In this document: positions 1 to 9,844 of the stretch, in pieces
Numbering within the stretch: position 1 is the first letter of the stretch
Layout of the letters: each line of letters starts with the position of its first letter
NCBI GenBank assembly: GCA_016711265.1
Contig: JADJTI010000004.1
Location: 434,001-498,000 of the forward strand
Reading direction: 5' to 3'
Origin: Austwickia sp.
GTDB taxonomy: Bacteria; Actinomycetota; Actinomycetes; Actinomycetales; Dermatophilaceae
Length of the DNA: 64,000 nt
Made by a program: the position numbers and the translations under genes
The notes under the pieces: model-generated
Databases searched by the model: none
The model's input: the letters and a program-made list of their open reading frames with translations, nothing else
What the model was told of the DNA's origin: nothing

Positions 1-793
1 CGTCGGTGCCCCAGGTCATCCCGAACAGGCCGACCCCGAGGGTCTGGTTGCCCACGTCGGTCAAGAAGATGCTGGCCAGCATGAACTCGCCGTACAGGCT
101 GACGAAGATCAGCATGAACACGGTCACCAGGATCGGGGCCACCAGCCGGAGCGTCATGGTGAAGAAGATCCGGGCGTGGCTGGCGCCGTCCACGATGGCG
201 GCCTCGTCCAACTCCCGCGGGACGGTGTCGAAGTATCCCTTGAGCAGCCAGACGTTGGAGCCCATCGCGCCGCCGAGGTAGGCGAGCATCAGACCGAGCG
301 TGGTGTTCAGGCCGAACGCGGGGATGACGTCGCCGAGCTTGTCGAAGGTGATGAACATGGCCACCAGCGCCAGCAGCGACGGGAAAACCTGCAGCAGGAG
401 CAGGGTCTGCAGGCCGGTCTGACGGCCCTTGAACCGCAGCCTCGAGAAGGCGAAGGCGGCGCACGACCCGATGAAGACCGCCAGCAGCGCGCCGACGAGG
501 GAGATGATGAGCGAGTTCTTGTACCACGTCAAGAACGGCCGGGCCGGGTCGTGGAACAGCTCGACGAAGTTGGTGGTCGAGAAGTGCTGGGGCAGCAGGT
601 CGCCGCTGAGGTTGCCGGAGGGGTTCAGGGCGGCCGACAAGATGAAGGAGATCGGGAACAGCGCCCACAGCAGCGCCAGAATCCCCAACGCGTGCCGCCA
701 CCACACCCCCCCTCCGCCTGCTCCGCCGCTTCGGGGACGGGTGAGCTGCTGCGGGGTCTGCCCGTCGCTGGGGGTCGCGTGATCGTTCGGCAT
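1..793 (-). CDS. malG: Maltose/maltodextrin ABC transporter permease MalG (3' end cut by window edge)
   Basis: Inner-membrane permease subunit that pairs with MalF to pass maltodextrins into the cell. The reading frame starts at ATG 793, one base after the malF stop codon, so the two are translationally coupled, and it runs off the left edge of the window. Visible features are a hydrophilic N-terminus of about 30 residues, a first membrane helix (HALGILALLWALFPISFIL), further helices, and the permease EAA signature (EAAIVDGASHARIFF) that docks on the ATPase. The extreme C-terminus is outside the window. Family assignment is firm from the EAA loop and operon position; maltose rather than another oligosaccharide is inferred from MalF and MalE. 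Confidence 0.9.
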   Translation of the reverse strand, partial: MPNDHATPSDGQTPQQLTRPRSGGAGGGGVWWRHALGILALLWALFPISFILSAALNPSGNLSGDLLPQHFSTTNFVELFHDPARPFLTWYKNSLIISLVGALLAVFIGSCAAFAFSRLRFKGRQTGLQTLLLLQVFPSLLALVAMFITFDKLGDVIPAFGLNTTLGLMLAYLGGAMGSNVWLLKGYFDTVPRELDEAAIVDGASHARIFFTMTLRLVAPILVTVFMLIFVSLYGEFMLASIFLTDVGNQTLGVGLFGMTWGTD

Positions 794-794
794 G

Positions 795-2396
795 TCAGTT
801 CACCTCTTCCAGGGCACGGGTCGCACGGAAGCTCGGCAGGATCATCAAGGCGGTCACCGCGAAGATGAACACGCAGACCGCGGCGGCGAACCCGTAGTTG
901 GGTGCGCTGCCGGAGAACGCCAGCCGGTAGGCCATCGTGATCAGCAGGTCGGTGGCGCCGATATCCGTCTGGCCGCCCTCGAACGGGCCGCCCTTGGTCA
1001 GCAGATACACCACCGAGAAGTTGTTGAAGTTGAAGGCGAAGGTGGCGATCAGCAGCGGGCCCACCGCCACCAGCAGCAACGGCATGGTGATCCGCACGAG
1101 CGTCTGCACGCCGCTGGCGCCGTCGATGCGGGCGGCCTCCTTGACGTCGCTGGGTATCGACTGCAGTGCCCCGGTGCACACCAGGAACATGTAGGGGAAG
1201 CCCAGCCAGAGGTTGGTGATCAGCAGCGCCGCCCGGGCCCCGCCGGAGCTTCCCAGCCAGTCCACGTTCAGGCCGGTGAGGTTGTTGATCAGCCCGTAAT
1301 CCTGATTGAACATGCCGCGCCAGACCAGGGCGGTGACGAAGGTCGGCAACGCGTAGGGCAGGATCAGCAACGATCGGTACAGGCCTCGCCCGCGCAGGCG
1401 GGGATCGTTGAAGAGCAGGGCGATGAGCATCCCGAGCACGAAGGTGCCGATCACCGTGAGCCCGGCGAACGCGATGTTCCAGATGAACGCGCCCACGAAG
1501 CCGGTGCGCAGGCTGTCCTCGGTCAGCACCCGGGTGAAGTTGTTCAGACCCACCCCCTCCAACCAGCCCTGGGGGAAGCTGTCGCCGGAGCCGTCGGTGG
1601 CGACGAATCGCCCGTTACCGGCGCGGTAGGTGCGGTTGGTCTCCTTGTCGGTGAGCAGGTCGGTGGCCGGGTCGTAGGTCACCGTCGCGGCGCCCTCGTA
1701 GGCCTCCGAGAGCCCGGAGGCCTTGATCCCGCGATCCGGACCCGTCGGTACGGCGAAGCTCGCCAGGTCCTTGGACCGCCGGTTTGCTTCGCGCCCGGAG
1801 AGCACCTGGTAACCCGGGGCCTTGGTGACCTTGCCGGTCGCGGTCAGCGCCACGTCGGCGGGGTTGCCGCCCAGGGGCCGCAGGCCTTCGGTGGTGCCGA
1901 CCGTGACCTCGGGAGCACCCGGGGGGTCGCCGGCGGCGGCTTGGGGCTGGGTGAGCAGGAAGACCAGGTCACCGGTCTCCTTGGGCTGACCGTCGGGCAC
2001 CGCGATCGACATGGTGTAGCGGGTCGAGCCGGGCACTTCGCGGACGGAGTTCGCGGTGATGTACTGGATCGCCGTCTCCTTGGAGAACAGGTGACCGTCG
2101 CCGTAGTTGGTGAACGCGATGCCCGCGGTGAACACCATCGGCCAGATCTGCAGCCCGGCCATGACCAGCATGCCCGGCAGCAGGTACTTCATCGGCACCG
2201 CTCGCTGAGTCCCGTAGATCAGCAGGACGGCCGTCCCGAGTAACGCCACGACGATCACCCCGAACGTCCAGCCCTTGGCCGCCATGGCCGTGGCCACCCA
2301 GAACAGCGCCGCGATCGCGATGGCGATGGACCCCCACTTCAGCGCCAGGAACCCGATCCGGCTCGTGCCACCGCGCTGCTCGCTCAACTCATCCAC
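795..2396 (-). CDS. malF: Maltose/maltodextrin ABC transporter permease MalF
   Basis: Second permease subunit of the maltodextrin importer, 533 aa. It has two or three N-terminal membrane helices (around residues 15-95), then a large extracytoplasmic domain of roughly 180 residues (about 100-290) like the P2 loop that contacts the binding protein in enteric MalF, then a bundle of helices. The EAA motif EAARIDGASGVQTLVRI lies near the C-terminus. The long P2-like loop separates it from shorter UgpA-type permeases. It sits between malE (114 bp gap holding a hairpin) and malG (1 bp gap), so the three form one leftward operon. No internal stop or frameshift was seen. Confidence 0.92.
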   Translation of the reverse strand: MDELSEQRGGTSRIGFLALKWGSIAIAIAALFWVATAMAAKGWTFGVIVVALLGTAVLLIYGTQRAVPMKYLLPGMLVMAGLQIWPMVFTAGIAFTNYGDGHLFSKETAIQYITANSVREVPGSTRYTMSIAVPDGQPKETGDLVFLLTQPQAAAGDPPGAPEVTVGTTEGLRPLGGNPADVALTATGKVTKAPGYQVLSGREANRRSKDLASFAVPTGPDRGIKASGLSEAYEGAATVTYDPATDLLTDKETNRTYRAGNGRFVATDGSGDSFPQGWLEGVGLNNFTRVLTEDSLRTGFVGAFIWNIAFAGLTVIGTFVLGMLIALLFNDPRLRGRGLYRSLLILPYALPTFVTALVWRGMFNQDYGLINNLTGLNVDWLGSSGGARAALLITNLWLGFPYMFLVCTGALQSIPSDVKEAARIDGASGVQTLVRITMPLLLVAVGPLLIATFAFNFNNFSVVYLLTKGGPFEGGQTDIGATDLLITMAYRLAFSGSAPNYGFAAAVCVFIFAVTALMILPSFRATRALEEVN

Positions 2397-2452
2397 CCTG
2401 TCGTCCTTCCCGGATCTCCCACCCGTGGCTGTCCCTGCGGCAGACGCCAGGC

Positions 2453-2489
2453 GGGTGGCCGCCGAACCTTTCGGTTTCGGCGGCCACCC
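2453..2489 (-). other. Intercistronic stem-loop between malE and malF
   Basis: GGGTGGCCGCCGAA (2453-2466) is repeated as its exact reverse complement at 2476-2489, and inner AACC/GGTT bases extend the stem around a TTTC loop. It lies in the 114-bp gap just after the malE stop codon. No U-run follows in the leftward direction, so it is more likely a 3'-end stabiliser or partial attenuator keeping binding-protein mRNA in excess over permease mRNA than a full terminator; that role is inferred from other binding-protein operons. Confidence 0.6.
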
Positions 2490-2510
2490 CCCTGATGATC
2501 CGATCCCGGG

Positions 2511-3836
2511 TCACCCCTTGGCGATCGCCTTGACGATCTCGGCCTGGGCAGCGTCCAGACGCGCCTTGGCCTTGCCCTTACCGGAGATGATGTCGGCGTT
2601 GGCGGCACCGAAAGGCTTCCACACGGCGTTCATGGCGGGGATGTTGGGCATCGGCAGCCCGCCTTCGCCAGCCTCGAACCAGGCCTTCACGTCCGGGTCA
2701 GCCTTTGAGGCCTCCTCGTAGGCCTCGGTCAACGCCGGAGGACGGTGACCGGCGTTGAACAGGGCCATTTGGACGTCCTTGCGGGGCACCCACTTGGTGA
2801 CGAATTCCTGCGCCATCGCGGCGTTCTTGGCCTTGGACGAGACATAGAACATCTGGACGCCGAGGAAGGGCTTCATCGGGCCTCCGCCGGCCAGGCTCGG
2901 CAGCGGGGAGATGGCGTACTTGATCCCGGCCTTCTTCGCTTTCTCAATGCTCCACGGGCCGGTGATCATGAACGGCGCGGATCCGCTGTCGAAGATCTGG
3001 TCCATGTTGGTGTCGTCCACGTTGGTGCTCAGCACCTTGGCGGCACCCAGCTTGGCCAGGATCTCGCCGCCCTTGACCGAGCCGGGGCTGTTGACGATGA
3101 CCTGCTTGGGGTCGTAGTCGCCGTTGGCCTTGACGCCGAAAATGCCACCGCCGGGGAAGGCCGAGAAGTAGGGGTAGCTGTAGTAGGCGTTGCCGTCCTT
3201 GGAGACGAACTGCACCAGGACCTGCTTGGCCTTCTTGGCCGCGACCAGCTCCTGCCCCTTGGCCACCAGCTCGTCCATGGTCTTGGGGGCCTCGGGGGCC
3301 AGGTCGGTGTTGCGCAGCAGACCCAGGTTCTCCACGGCGTACGGGACGCCATAGTTCTGGTTGTTGAACCGGGTGGCCTTCATCGCCGAGGGGGCGAACT
3401 TCGCGGCGTCGTCGGCAGCCAGCTGCACCGGGCTGACCACGCCGTTCTGCACCAGTTCGCCGAGCCAGTCGTGGGCGCCGACGACGACGTCAGGGCCCTT
3501 GTTCACCTTGGTGGCGTCCTTGAACTGCTGGCGGGTGTCGGTGGTGATCTGCACCTTCACCGTGATGTCGTTCTCCTTGCCGAAGTCATCGGCATACTTC
3601 TGCAGGGCCGCCGCCCGGTCGCCGTCGGCCCAGATCACCAGGTCGGCCTCCGCGTCGCGGGCGGGATCCTTGGTGGACAGTGTTTGCGCGGCCGCCGCGG
3701 ACGTCGCCGAGCCGGCGGGGCTGGCGCTCGGGGCGCTGGTCGTGGGGCTGGAGCCGCCTCCGCTGCCGCCACACGCGGACAGTAGTAGGGCGACAGCACC
3801 GGTCGCCGCGACGGCGCCGTGGACACGCTTGGGCAT
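2511..3836 (-). CDS. malE: Maltose/maltodextrin-binding lipoprotein MalE
   Basis: Extracellular solute-binding lipoprotein (441 aa) that delivers maltodextrins to MalFG. The ATG at 3836 is chosen because GAGGAG sits about 8 nt upstream and the product begins with a lipoprotein signal: basic MPKRVHG, hydrophobic AVAATGAVALLLS, then lipobox LSAC with Cys22 as the predicted lipid-modified residue. A Ser/Thr/Ala-rich linker follows, then a family-1 solute-binding fold (VIWADGDRAAALQKYADDF; ITGPWSIEKAKKAG). Longer upstream starts in the frame would bury the signal peptide. It is the first gene of malEFG and is transcribed divergently from msmK across a 398-bp control region. Confidence 0.9.
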   Translation of the reverse strand: MPKRVHGAVAATGAVALLLSACGGSGGGSSPTTSAPSASPAGSATSAAAAQTLSTKDPARDAEADLVIWADGDRAAALQKYADDFGKENDITVKVQITTDTRQQFKDATKVNKGPDVVVGAHDWLGELVQNGVVSPVQLAADDAAKFAPSAMKATRFNNQNYGVPYAVENLGLLRNTDLAPEAPKTMDELVAKGQELVAAKKAKQVLVQFVSKDGNAYYSYPYFSAFPGGGIFGVKANGDYDPKQVIVNSPGSVKGGEILAKLGAAKVLSTNVDDTNMDQIFDSGSAPFMITGPWSIEKAKKAGIKYAISPLPSLAGGGPMKPFLGVQMFYVSSKAKNAAMAQEFVTKWVPRKDVQMALFNAGHRPPALTEAYEEASKADPDVKAWFEAGEGGLPMPNIPAMNAVWKPFGAANADIISGKGKAKARLDAAQAEIVKAIAKG

Positions 3837-3991
3837 GACGTTGACTCCTCGGGAAGTGGGAGGGGGCAGAACGATGGTGACGCGCGACATTGCATGTCGA
3901 ACGCCAACAGACTGACCCAGTGGATGGGGGCCCGGAAGGCCCACCTCGTCAGGATCCCGAGCCTAAGCCCCCGACCCACGCCTCCGCTAGA

Positions 3992-4011
3992 TCTTGCTGC
4001 AAATTCTTGCA
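3992..4011. promoter_or_regulatory. Candidate LacI/MalR-type operator
   Basis: TGCAA-ATTC-TTGCA (3998-4011) is a perfect inverted repeat with a 4-bp spacer, and TCTTGC is directly repeated at 3992-3997 and 4005-4010. Motifs built on TTGC/GCAA half-sites are typical of LacI-family sugar repressors, including MalR-like regulators of actinobacterial maltose operons. No regulator gene lies in the window, so the binding protein is inferred. Confidence 0.5.
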
Positions 4012-4077
4012 TCTCGTTTCGGTCAACTCGGCAAACTCGCACGTAGCGAAGACCATTGCCATGGGGAAATTTTGCAC

Positions 4078-4093
4078 CGTGATCCAGCTCACG
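4078..4093. promoter_or_regulatory. Candidate CRP/GlxR-type site
   Basis: CGTGA-TCCAGC-TCACG is a perfect 5-6-5 inverted repeat. It differs from the CRP/GlxR consensus TGTGA-N6-TCACA only at the outermost pair. Its place between malE and msmK suits cAMP-dependent control of sugar uptake. The assignment rests on the motif alone. Confidence 0.5.
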
Positions 4094-4234
4094 GGCAGCT
4101 AGCCCGATCCGTAAGGCGTATGACACGATGACCAGCACTGGGTGCAGCGTGCCCAGTTGGTGCTCCATCAGAGCATGCCCTTTACAACGGATCGTCCGGC
4201 ACGTTCCTGCCGGTGAAGGAAAGGCGGCCCCGCT

Positions 4235-5317
<1,083 letters not shown>

Positions 5318-5344
5318 GGCCGGCTGCTTCGGCGGTTGTTCTTT

Positions 5345-5375
5345 GGGGCGGGGATCCGGTGAGGATCCCCGCCCC
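5345..5375 (+). terminator. Stem-loop terminator after msmK
   Basis: GGGGCGGGGATCC (5345-5357) pairs perfectly with 5363-5375 around a 5-nt loop, 28 bp after the msmK stop. There is no clear T-run, as is common for actinobacterial terminators. Confidence 0.7.
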
Positions 5376-5476
5376 TCATGTTCGCCGATGACGACGGAGC
5401 ACATCGACGAGAGCCTCACAGCACCACCGGGCTACCCGGGGAGCGAGCAGCCGCCATCCGGGGGAGGGTGATCGGG

Positions 5477-6043
5477 ATGTACGTCGATCGACCGATGCGG
5501 TTTGCCCTGACGGTGACCGCCTGCGCAGTCGTCGGGTCGGCGATCGGGCTCCTCGTGCTGGGGTCACTGTGGCGTGGCGGCCCGGGGGATGTCGCGGAAC
5601 TGTGGATCGGTCTGCTGCCGTGCCTGGCGGCAGGGGGTGCTGCGGCGTACGTCGAGCACCGACTGCGCCATCGCCTTCGTTGGCCACCGGAGGGACCGTC
5701 CCGGGTGATCGGCCCCCTGGTAGCCGCAGCGACGGCGTACACCGTGCTCTGGTCCCTCGTGGTCCTGGCCGACGCGGCAATGGCCGGACGGGGCGCGGGA
5801 GACATCGTGAACGAGATCTCCTTCTCGTGGTTGGTGATCTGGCTGTTCTACCCCATCGCCCCAGCCGCCACGGCGGTGACGGGAGCGTTCCTGGTCTGGC
5901 TCCACCGACGCCGGCTGGCCGCCCTGGCCGCTGCGGGGATCGCCCCGGTCACGTGCCTGACGGGCCGGGATGAGGTCGACGAAGACCGCGAGATCGAGCG
6001 ACCCGTCACCACGGACCGGCGGGGCCCGATTATCGGTGGCTGA
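5477..6043 (+). CDS. Putative four-helix membrane protein, function unknown
   Basis: I do not recognise this 188-aa product. The start at ATG 5477 is preferred because GGGGGAGGG lies 8 nt upstream; an earlier in-frame start at 5378 would follow directly on the msmK terminator. Four hydrophobic segments are visible (about residues 6-30, 40-60, 78-103 and 115-145: FALTVTACAVVGSAIGLL, LWIGLLPCLAAGGAAAYV, LVAAATAYTVLWSLVVL, FSWLVIWLFYPIAPAATAV), with arginine-rich loops and a charged C-terminal tail. It sits alone between msmK and the DUF4032 gene, on the same strand as both, with no clear functional link. Confidence 0.65.
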   Translation: MYVDRPMRFALTVTACAVVGSAIGLLVLGSLWRGGPGDVAELWIGLLPCLAAGGAAAYVEHRLRHRLRWPPEGPSRVIGPLVAAATAYTVLWSLVVLADAAMAGRGAGDIVNEISFSWLVIWLFYPIAPAATAVTGAFLVWLHRRRLAALAAAGIAPVTCLTGRDEVDEDREIERPVTTDRRGPIIGG

Positions 6044-6065
6044 CCCGCCGTGTCAGCATGAACGG

Positions 6066-7331
6066 GTGGCATTGCAGATCAACACGAATCGACCGGACCC
6101 GGCGCTGCTGGATCTGCCCTGGGCCACGCCCCTGGACCACTGGGACGAGGCCCACCTTGCGGCCCTGCCTCGCGGGCTGTCCCGGCACGTCGTCCGCTTC
6201 GTCCGGCTCAGCGGCAAGGTCGTGGCCGTCAAGGAGATCAAGGCGGACCTGGCCCGGCGCGAGTACGACCTGCTGCGCACCCTTCGTCGCCTGGAGGTGC
6301 CGGCGGTCAAACCGCTCGCGGTGATCGGCGGCCGCGTCGCCGACGGCACCGGCGGGGCCGATGCCGGCACCGAACTCGATGCCTGCCTGCTGACGCGGCA
6401 CCTTCAGTTCTCGCTGCCCTACCGGGCGCTGTACAGCCAACGGCTCCGACCCGACACCTCAGCACGCCTGGTGGATGCGCTGACGGTGCTCCTGGTGCGG
6501 CTCCACCTCTCCGGGTTCTGGTGGGGCGACGTCTCGCTGTCGAACACGCTCTTCCGCCGGGACGCGGGCGGCTTCTCGGCGTACCTGGTGGACGCCGAGA
6601 CCGGCCAGCTGTTCCCGTCGCTGTCCGACGGCCAGCGCGCCCACGACCTGGAGATCGCCAGGGTCAACATCGCCGGCGAACTGATGGACCTGATGGCCGG
6701 CGGCCTGCTGCCCGAGGACACCGACCCCATCGAGGTGTCCCAGTCGCTGGTCGACCGCTATTACGAGCTGTTCGACGAGCTCACCGGGGTCGAACGGTTC
6801 GAGACCGGCGACCGGTGGCGGGTCGACGAACGGATCAGGCGGCTCAACCAGCTCGGTTTCGACGTGGATGAGCTGTCGATGTCCACCGACCTGGGCGGGA
6901 CCACCATCGCGATCCAGCCCAAGGTCGTGGACTCCGGCCATCACAGCCGGCGCCTCCTGCGGTTGACCGGCCTGGATGTCCGCGAGAACCAGGCCCGCCG
7001 CCTGCTCAACGACCTCGACGCCTTCCAGGCGGCCGAGCACCGCCAGGCCGACAGCGAGGAGCTGGTCGCGCACTCCTGGATGAGCCAGGTGTACGAGCCG
7101 GTGATCCGAGCGATCCCCGCCGGCCTGCGCAACAAGCTGGAACCGCCCCAGCTCTTCCATGAGGTGCTCGAGCACCGCTGGTACATGAGCGAACGAGCGG
7201 GTCACGACGTGTCCACCGAGGCAGCTCTGAGCGACTACCTGACCCACGTGCTGCCGGGCAAACCCGATGAGGACTCCATCGTCGGGGTCGACACCGTCGA
7301 GCTGCCGGTGCTGGCCAGCCCGCAGAACTGA
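6066..7331 (+). CDS. DUF4032 protein with kinase-like fold
   Basis: Conserved actinobacterial protein (421 aa from GTG 6066) with an N-terminal lipopolysaccharide-kinase (WaaP)-like part followed by the DUF4032 region. Kinase-like signs are the VVAVKEIKADLARREYDLL segment (possible ATP-binding Lys), the catalytic-loop-like LHLSGFWWGDVSLSNTLF and the LVDAETG that would hold metal. Substrate is unknown. GTG 6066 gives the usual N-terminus (VALQINTNRPDPALLDLPW); the longer frame begins inside the previous gene. It converges on rlmB with 6 bp between stop codons, so the two genes may share terminator sequence. Confidence 0.8.
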   Translation: MALQINTNRPDPALLDLPWATPLDHWDEAHLAALPRGLSRHVVRFVRLSGKVVAVKEIKADLARREYDLLRTLRRLEVPAVKPLAVIGGRVADGTGGADAGTELDACLLTRHLQFSLPYRALYSQRLRPDTSARLVDALTVLLVRLHLSGFWWGDVSLSNTLFRRDAGGFSAYLVDAETGQLFPSLSDGQRAHDLEIARVNIAGELMDLMAGGLLPEDTDPIEVSQSLVDRYYELFDELTGVERFETGDRWRVDERIRRLNQLGFDVDELSMSTDLGGTTIAIQPKVVDSGHHSRRLLRLTGLDVRENQARRLLNDLDAFQAAEHRQADSEELVAHSWMSQVYEPVIRAIPAGLRNKLEPPQLFHEVLEHRWYMSERAGHDVSTEAALSDYLTHVLPGKPDEDSIVGVDTVELPVLASPQN

Positions 7332-7337
7332 GCCCGC

Positions 7338-8327
7338 TCAGCGGGTGAAGATGCCTCGCAGCCGGGCCACCTCATACAGCGCGATCCCGGCGGCGACCCC
7401 GGCATTCAACGACTCCAGCCCGCCGCCCATGGGAATGGAGACCACCTGATCGCAGGTCTCCTGCACCAATCGAGACAGGCCCTTACCCTCCGAACCGATG
7501 ACCAACACCAACGGCACATCGGTCAGCTGCAGGTCCGGCAGGGACACCGCGCCGTCAGCGGCCAGGCCGACCACGAAGAAGCCCGCGCTGCGGTAGCGCT
7601 CCAGCGCCCGGGTCAGGTTCGTCGCCTGGGCAACCGGCACCCGGGCGGCGGCGCCCGCGGAGGCCTTCCACGCCCCCGCGTTGACCCCGACGGATCGACG
7701 GGTCGGTACGACGACGCCATGACCGCCGAATGCGGAGACGCACCGCAGCACCGCGCCGAGGTTGCGCGGGTCGGTGACCCCGTCCAAGGCCACGATCAAC
7801 GGCACACCCGGCTGCTCGGGGTCGATGAGATCCTCGGGATCGAGGTAGCGGTAGGGCGGCACCATGATCGCAAGGCCCTGATGGTTGGCCCCGTCCGTCA
7901 AGCGATCCAGCTCTCCGCGGGGGGTTTCCAGCACCGGGATCGATCGGCTGGTGGCGTGGGTGAGGGCCTCGCGGACCCGGTCATCCACCTCGACTCGGCC
8001 CGCGACGTACATGGTGGACACCGGGATCCCCGCTCGCAACGCCTCGACCACGGAGTTGCGCCCCACCACGATCTCGCGCCCCCCGGAGGTCGCGCGGGTG
8101 CCGCTGCGGCCGAGCGCGGCGGTACGGCGAGGCACGCCGCCTTCGCTGCCGGCGCTCTCCTTGCGAGCCCGGACCTTGTGCGCCTTGTGGTTCACGCGGT
8201 CTTCGGCCTTCGGGGTCGGGCCCTTGCCTTCCAGCCCTCGGCGGCGATGACCGCCGGTGCCCACGACCGGGCCCTTCTTGCTGGTCGGCCGACGGGTGGC
8301 CCCGGGTCGACGGGTGTTTCCGGCCAT
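7338..8327 (-). CDS. rlmB: 23S rRNA (guanosine-2'-O-)-methyltransferase RlmB (SpoU/TrmH family)
   Basis: Methylates the 2'-OH of a conserved guanosine in the 23S rRNA peptidyl-transferase region (G2251 in E. coli). The 329-aa protein has an actinobacterial basic N-terminal tail of about 85 residues, an L30e-like substrate-binding domain (GRNSVVEALRAGIPVSTMYVA) and the knotted SPOUT domain with its three motifs: LDGVTDPRNLGAVLR, VIGSEGKGLSRL and LNAGVAAGIALYE. Its ATG directly abuts the cysS stop codon (TAA|ATG), so it is the last gene of a leftward carD-ispD-ispF-cysS-rlmB cluster. cysS next to rlmB is a common bacterial arrangement. Confidence 0.95.
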   Translation of the reverse strand: MAGNTRRPGATRRPTSKKGPVVGTGGHRRRGLEGKGPTPKAEDRVNHKAHKVRARKESAGSEGGVPRRTAALGRSGTRATSGGREIVVGRNSVVEALRAGIPVSTMYVAGRVEVDDRVREALTHATSRSIPVLETPRGELDRLTDGANHQGLAIMVPPYRYLDPEDLIDPEQPGVPLIVALDGVTDPRNLGAVLRCVSAFGGHGVVVPTRRSVGVNAGAWKASAGAAARVPVAQATNLTRALERYRSAGFFVVGLAADGAVSLPDLQLTDVPLVLVIGSEGKGLSRLVQETCDQVVSIPMGGGLESLNAGVAAGIALYEVARLRGIFTR

Positions 8328-9785
8328 TTAACGCTCCCCGTCAACGGGTCGGACCAGGGACCAACGCGCTCCACTGGTGGTGTCCTCCACGGCCACCCCG
8401 GCGGCGCCGAGCTGGGTGCGAATGAGGTCGGCGGCGGCGAAGTCCCGCGCCTTGCGCGCCGCCGCCCGGGCCTCGAGGCGCTCCCCGATCAGGGCCTCCA
8501 GCGCGCCAAGGGCATTCGTCTGGATCCCCGAGCCGGCCCCGGACCACGGCTCTTCCAACGGGTTGACCCCCAACACCGAGGTCATCGCGGCGACGCGGGC
8601 GCCGGCCACCGCCACCGCTTCGAGATCGCCGTCATCGTCGGCGGTGTTCCCCTCGCGAACGGTTTCGTGCACCACCGCCAGCGCGCCCGCCACGTTGACG
8701 TCGTCGTCCATGGCCTCCCGGAAGCCGGCCGGCAGTGCCGTCTCCACGACACGCACCGGGTCGATCTCCGCGGCCCCGTCCAACCGGCCCGCGACCCGGC
8801 GCAAGAATCCCTCGATCCGGTCCACCGCAGCCGCGGCCTCGGTCAACGACGTCTCCCCGTATTCGAGCGTCGAGCGGTAGTGCGACGCGCCGAGGTAGTA
8901 CCTCAACGCCAACGGCCGCGCGTGCCTGGTCACCTCGGACACGGTCATCCCGTTGCCGAGCGACTTGCTCATCTTCTCGCCGCTGGCGGTGAGCCACCCG
9001 TTGTGCATCCAGTACCGCGCGAACCCCAACCCGGCCGCCCGGGACTGGGCCTGCTCGTTCTCATGGTGCGGGAAGCGTAGGTCCACCCCCCCGCCGTGAA
9101 TGTCGAAGGTGTCGCCGAGGTACTTGCGAGCCATCGCCGAGCATTCCAGGTGCCAGCCCGGCCGGCCCCGACCGTACGGTGCAGGCCAGCTCGCGGTTGC
9201 CGGCTCGTCCTGCTTGTACCCTTTCCATAGCGCAAAATCTCGGGGGTCACGCTTGCCACGCGGATCGGCGTCCTCGGCGGATTCCATCTCCTCCACGTTC
9301 TGGCGCGTCAGTTCGCCGTACGAAGGCCACGACCGCACGTCGAAGTACACGTCGCCGCTGCCGTCCGGGGCCGGGTAGGCGTGCCCCCGTTCGACCAGCG
9401 TCTCCATGAGCTCGACCATTTCGGTGATGTGCCCGGTCGCCCGCGGTTCGTACGTCGGCGCCAACACCCCCAGGGTCTGCAGCGCCTGCGTGGTCTCCAG
9501 TTCGTGGCGGTAGGACCAGGCCCACCACGGGACGTCGGCCTCGGCCGACTTGCGCAAGATCTTGTCATCGATGTCCGTGACATTCCGGACGAGGGTGACG
9601 TCGTACCCGTGCCCGATCGTCAGCCAACGCCGGAGGATGTCGAAGGCCACCGCGAATCGCAGGTGGCCGATGTGCGGCGTCCCCTGCGTGGTCAGGCCAC
9701 AGATGTACATACCCACCCGGCCCGGGTGGAGCGGAGTGAATTGGCGCAGCTCTCGCGCGGCGGTGTCGTACAGGCGTAAACCCAC
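8328..9785 (-). CDS. cysS: Cysteinyl-tRNA synthetase
   Basis: Charges tRNA-Cys with cysteine. About 485 aa from GTG 9785, which matches the family N-terminus (GLRLYDTAAREL); an ATG at 9800 is an alternative adding five residues. Class-I signatures are HIGH at about residues 38-41 (TPHIGHLRF) and KMSKS (EKMSKSLGNG). Zinc-site elements are visible in YICG, WHLECSAMA and FPHHENE. The DALR-like anticodon-binding domain and a C-terminal region are present. Full length and those extra domains argue against the shorter paralogue MshC of mycothiol biosynthesis, though mshD elsewhere in the window implies MshC also exists in this organism. Confidence 0.95.
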   Translation of the reverse strand: MGLRLYDTAARELRQFTPLHPGRVGMYICGLTTQGTPHIGHLRFAVAFDILRRWLTIGHGYDVTLVRNVTDIDDKILRKSAEADVPWWAWSYRHELETTQALQTLGVLAPTYEPRATGHITEMVELMETLVERGHAYPAPDGSGDVYFDVRSWPSYGELTRQNVEEMESAEDADPRGKRDPRDFALWKGYKQDEPATASWPAPYGRGRPGWHLECSAMARKYLGDTFDIHGGGVDLRFPHHENEQAQSRAAGLGFARYWMHNGWLTASGEKMSKSLGNGMTVSEVTRHARPLALRYYLGASHYRSTLEYGETSLTEAAAAVDRIEGFLRRVAGRLDGAAEIDPVRVVETALPAGFREAMDDDVNVAGALAVVHETVREGNTADDDGDLEAVAVAGARVAAMTSVLGVNPLEEPWSGAGSGIQTNALGALEALIGERLEARAAARKARDFAAADLIRTQLGAAGVAVEDTTSGARWSLVRPVDGER

Positions 9786-9844
9786 CCGCCAAGGGTACAA
9801 GCCAGTCGGCGGGCTCCGATCGCCCAGGAGTCCGCGGCCGATCG

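Larger units (their letters stand above)
3837..4234. promoter_or_regulatory. Divergent malE / msmK control region
   Basis: This 398-bp non-coding stretch is the longest gene-free interval in the window. It should hold promoters for malE (leftward) and msmK (rightward). The middle (about 3990-4080) is more AT-rich than its surroundings. Two operator-like sites stand out, at 3992-4011 and 4078-4093, and are listed separately. I found no convincing ORF, RNA gene or terminator here, and could not pick confident -35/-10 pairs. Confidence 0.6.

Noticed and set aside
792..2243. Long open frame on the plus strand opposite malF
   Set aside because: Antisense shadow of a strongly conserved gene in GC-rich DNA; Arg/Gly/His-rich product with no recognisable domain.
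7334..7345. CCCGC-TCA-GCGGG hairpin between DUF4032 and rlmB genes
   Set aside because: Five-bp stem with three-nt loop overlapping the rlmB end is too weak to call a terminator alone.
8328..9785. Possible MshC instead of CysS
   Set aside because: Length and presence of the anticodon-binding and C-terminal regions fit CysS; MshC is shorter.
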